In this document: piece by piece, positions 60,591 to 64,000 of the stretch
How positions within the stretch are numbered: position 1 is the first letter of the stretch
How the letters are laid out: each line of letters opens with the position of its first letter
Origin: Vitis vinifera
Taxonomy: Eukaryota > Streptophyta > Magnoliopsida > Vitales > Vitaceae
Reading direction: 5' to 3'
DNA: 64,000 nucleotides
Assembly: GCF_030704535.1 (NCBI RefSeq)
Contig: NC_081811.1
Coordinates: 3,736,501-3,800,500 of the forward strand
Made by a program: the position numbers and the translations under genes
The notes under the pieces: generated by a model
The model's input: only the letters and a program-made list of their open reading frames with translations
Databases searched by the model: none
Told to the model about the DNA's origin: nothing

Positions 60591-63500
60591 GTGAGTTTTC
60601 TGAGTTGCCCTAGAATTGCTGCCATTTTGGACTTGCTTGTTGGGATTACTGAAAATTGCACATTCAAGAATTGATCTTTTGTGTGTATCATGATAAACCT
60701 AATGATAGCTTCAAATTTGATTGAGTCTCACAAGGTCTTTGAGTTGTATAGCTTGTGTGACCATCAAGCTGTCATACCTAAATTCTTTCTGTGATGACAG
60801 ACTTAAAAGTAATTTGAGTCTCTCCTTTGCTTTCCCTCTCTCTTATTTTATCTTTATGTTAGTTATTTATTGTCTTGAATTCTACTTGATTTTTATATTT
60901 TATTTATTTTCTATTTTTTATGCAATAGAAATATGTTCAATGTTGTTGAGTATTAAAAGTTGCTTTTGTTGAAACTTTGGACGTGAGCTAGTATGGTTAG
61001 TTACCAGACTGAGGGGAAAAAGAAGAAAATGCTTGAGAAAGAAAAGCCATTATGACATTTTTTAAGCATTTTATAAAGTGGGTTTTGTCGATTTCTTGTT
61101 CTATCCATTAACCAAGAACCCTTAATGATGTTGCTAAACGTCATGAGCTGCATGGTTCAGAAGTCAAAAGTACACGTGATCGACCTATCCCTGACATTTT
61201 CCCCAAATTCTTGCATATTCTCAAAGAAGTAGGTGTTTTTACTTAGGGCTTCGGAGCACTTGTTTAATGTTGATTATAATTGGAGTAAGGATATTCTCAG
61301 TGCTTTCTGGATCGGGGATTTATATTCCATGATTTGTTAGGATTTTTATAATTGTAATGTATTTATTTGGAATGGATCTTGAATTGCTTATCCCTAACCC
61401 AACCCCTATCATCTAAGATAGGACCTTTTTATTTTATTAACATAAAGTTGTAAACAATTTGGTAGATTCAGGGTTGTATATAGGTTTTTTTATCTTCATT
61501 ATATGTAAATAGAAAATGGGTTATGTATGTAGAGATGGAATATTACATATAAAAAATGGGGATTCTTCTTCTTCATCTCTATTTTTCTCTAAATCTTGTT
61601 CATTCCTTATCTTCTTCCCCTCTATTTTTGTCTAGATCTTGCTCATTCTTTATATCATTTCTTACTTTGAGGAATCCTTGTCCAGCGCATTTCTTGAAGT
61701 GCTAAACAGACACTCTACATGTGATTGGTTTGAGTTTTCAATGGGAGACTTAATAATTGACCAAATTTGGAAATAAGTTCTCTTCCAATATGTGAAGTTT
61801 TAATGTAATCTAGCATCGTGAATATATGATTAAAGAAGTAAAAGAATATACAACGTTAAACGGTAATAACGTTTTTCTAAGTTCTTTTATTTTTTTGGTT
61901 TTGTTTCTTCACATTCTAGTAGTTTTAGTTAGACTTAGGTTGATTTAAAAGTTTTAGAGAAATTCTCTCTTGTTGATTGCAGTGAGATTAAAGACCTTTC
62001 TCAGATTCACTATTTAGGAATTTAGACGTGCTGAGTATTAATATCTTTTATAATTTGTTTTTGATAACGAACCAAATTATATTAAAAACACCAACAAGGT
62101 ATGAACCCTATACATGGGGAATGTATGAAGGATCCCTGAAAGTTGGCGAAAGAAGATGGAAACAGGAGAACGACGGTCTAGTTTCTAAAAATGGGAACTA
62201 AACAAAAAATAACTAGACTAAACTGCCTTGCATGGCACAAACTGTCATTAGACCCTAAAAAGAAATGATTTTGGATTTATGATGAGGTTATTCTTCTTTC
62301 TCCTGAACTTCAATAAGAATGGTTTCATAAAAGGTGGGGTCTACTCCCATTTACTTGAAGCTTAACCCGAGCTTCATCTTAAAAAATGGAGACTTTTCTC
62401 CCTCATTGACTCTTCTATTACACTTGTTCCACAAGCACCAAGATATAGAAGGAGCAACCCTTTGATTTTATATCTTGGTTTTTTAATTCTCACAAATCTT
62501 CCATGTTTGTGAGGGAAAAAAAAAGAAGGTAAAATGGTGTTGGAGATTTGCTTTGGAGAAGGGTCAATAGTGGGAAAGTTTGGAGCATGGTGTTCTCAAT
62601 TAGGGAGGGAAGGTTATGGTGTAGACTTGTGGAAGACAATAAGAAAGGGATTATGAGTTTACGATGTTTAGTGTTGCAATGCTTCTTTAAATGACACTTT
62701 TCTGTCTTTATTCTCCTTTGCAACTTCCAAGGAGGCTTGCATGGATAATGTTTGGCCTGTAGAGGGTGGACTAGTCTTGTGGAATCCATGCTTCCTAAGA
62801 CATTTCCAAGATTGGGAGATGGTTAACATTGGGGAATCATTTTGGAAGCTATGTGTGTTTGTAAGGAGTAGCAAGGGGGTAGATAGAATGTTTTGGAAGG
62901 CTAGTAAGAGTGGGTAATTCTCAATGAGGTCTTTCTCCTCTACCTTGGAGTTAGAGATTGAAGTGTCTTTCCCTTAAAAGTTAGCATGGGGCTCTTTGGA
63001 TCCTATCAAACTAGGTTTCTTCACATGAGAGGTGACCTGGGGAAAGATCCTAACCATGGATCAACTTAAATGAGGAGGATGGTTTTTGCCGAGTTATTGT
63101 TGTATGTGTACAGATGTGGAAGAATCAGTAGACCATTTCCTGATCCATTGTGGACAAACTAGGGGGTTGTGTCATTGTCAATCCTCTTTATTTGGCATTT
63201 CGTGGGTTTTCTCTTAATTGGTGAAAGATCTGTCAATGGTTTGAAATGAAAGTTTTGTGGGCAACAAGAGAAGAAATCCCTGAAAATAGCTCCTTTTTGT
63301 CTATTTTGGACAATTTGGAAGGAGCGTGATCGCAAAACCTTTGAAGGAGTGCAATGCACAACCCAATCTCTTAATGATTACCTTATTTAAAGAAAAAAAA
63401 CAGACAAACAAAAAAACTCACAAATTTGCCATGCTAGCTAGCAAGAATTTTCTTTCTATGCAAATTTGGTGTGCCCCCCTTTTTTGTGATTTTGTTGACT

Positions 63501-64000
63501 TAGTTGGCAACAATATCCTTAACCAACTTAATATTTTTTTTTAATATTTTGTGAAGTGAAATTTTTTTGCTTGGATTTATGATTCTTTGGAGAAGTCTTT
63601 TGGATCTTCCAATATCAATAGGTTGCTTGTTTCCTTCTTGCCCCTTCTAGAACAATTTAGGATTTGATTCTTTATAATGAGTATCCGAATGAGCCTCTCT
63701 TTTCTCATTCTCCTCTCTCCTATGATTCAATATGCTTTGATCACCATATCTAAAAATTACTAGGGGATATTCTTTTTCCCCTCTCTTGTTCTTATACTCT
63801 CTTTCTTCCCTGTTTGCCAACAAGGAAATATCTCCTTTCCTGTTTTGAAGAACTCAACCTAGTGCAAGATACAAGTTACATTACTTGAATTGCTTTATTG
63901 GAGCTATAGTTGTTACTTAACTTTGCCTTAGTAGGTAGAAGTACCAGAGGAGGGACTTTTCAACTCTCTACTTTCAATGCAATTCCATAGATTTGCATGG
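60591..64000 (+). other. RSH1 intron 2 (at least 3.4 kb), with transposon insertion
   Basis: From the donor at 60591 to the end of the window I see no further RSH1 exon. The interval has T-rich, intron-like composition and contains the LINE relic at 62560-63370. It is called an intron because exon 2 ends in a good donor in frame; truncation of the gene cannot be excluded from this window. Confidence 0.55.
62560..63370 (+). pseudogene. LINE (non-LTR retrotransposon) relic, 3' end with zinc-binding RT-associated domain
   Basis: Reading across frames and stops gives the typical end of plant L1-like ORF2: FATSKEACMDNVW, then LWNPCFLRHFQDWE, DRMFWKASKSG, LGFFT with TWGKILTMDQLK, a Cys cluster (CCMC), VDHFLIHCGQTR and LFGISWVF. 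This is the zf-RVT region after the reverse transcriptase. The RT core and endonuclease are not recognised upstream, so the copy is 5'-truncated as usual for LINEs. Several in-frame stops show it is dead. It has the same orientation as RSH1. Confidence 0.8.

Noticed and set aside
1-64000. CRISPR arrays, rRNA and tRNA genes
   Set aside because: No spaced repeats of CRISPR type and no rRNA; GGTTCGA-like words at a few places lack the rest of a tRNA.

Overview
The window is nuclear DNA of a eudicot plant. The evidence is many-exon genes with GT/AG introns, AT-rich intergenic DNA full of miniature inverted-repeat elements, copia, LINE and pararetrovirus-like relics, and plant-only protein families. 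The proteins look most like grapevine (Vitis); that is recognition, not a database search.

Seven protein-coding genes can be built exon by exon with a closed reading frame: a PMEI-pectin methylesterase (785-2562, minus), a second PMEI-pectin methylesterase (9928-12564, plus), a class B GH9 endo-1,4-beta-glucanase (20752-23054, plus), a SUS2/SUS3-type sucrose synthase (25695-33927, minus, 15 coding exons), a GH28 polygalacturonase (36887-38953, plus), a kinase-like protein with a USP-like N-terminus and a damaged DFG motif (41584-44601, plus), and the 5' end of an RSH1 (RelA/SpoT homologue 1) gene (from 60041, plus) that runs off the window. Four act on the cell wall, and sucrose synthase supplies UDP-glucose for wall polymers. 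From memory of the Arabidopsis map, RSH1, SUS3, GH9B13 and PME genes also lie next to each other near the top of chromosome 4 (At4g02260 to At4g02330), so most of the window is probably a conserved syntenic block into which the polygalacturonase and kinase genes, or their loss in Arabidopsis, introduce a difference.

The rest is repeats. One recurring AT-rich family of about 300 bp with termini like AGGCTATGTTTGGTTC occurs at least seven times. Two elements of about 570 bp share long termini. A third family shows one copy nested in another. A 427-bp hAT-type element has a perfect 8-bp target duplication. A decayed copia RNase H tail lies at 16.4-17.1 kb and a LINE tail at 62.6-63.4 kb, inside the RSH1 intron.

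The most unusual structure is at 45.1-53.7 kb. A long foldback (inverted-repeat) DNA element is split by a decayed reverse-transcribing element on the minus strand. That element has LTR-like 540-580 bp repeats with TATA box and poly(A) signal, a tRNA-Met-type primer site, and protease, RT and RNase H regions, but no integrase that I can see. It is flanked by a direct duplication of nearly 1 kb of the foldback element. The flanking duplicates are clearly more alike than the LTR-like repeats, which a simple insertion does not explain.
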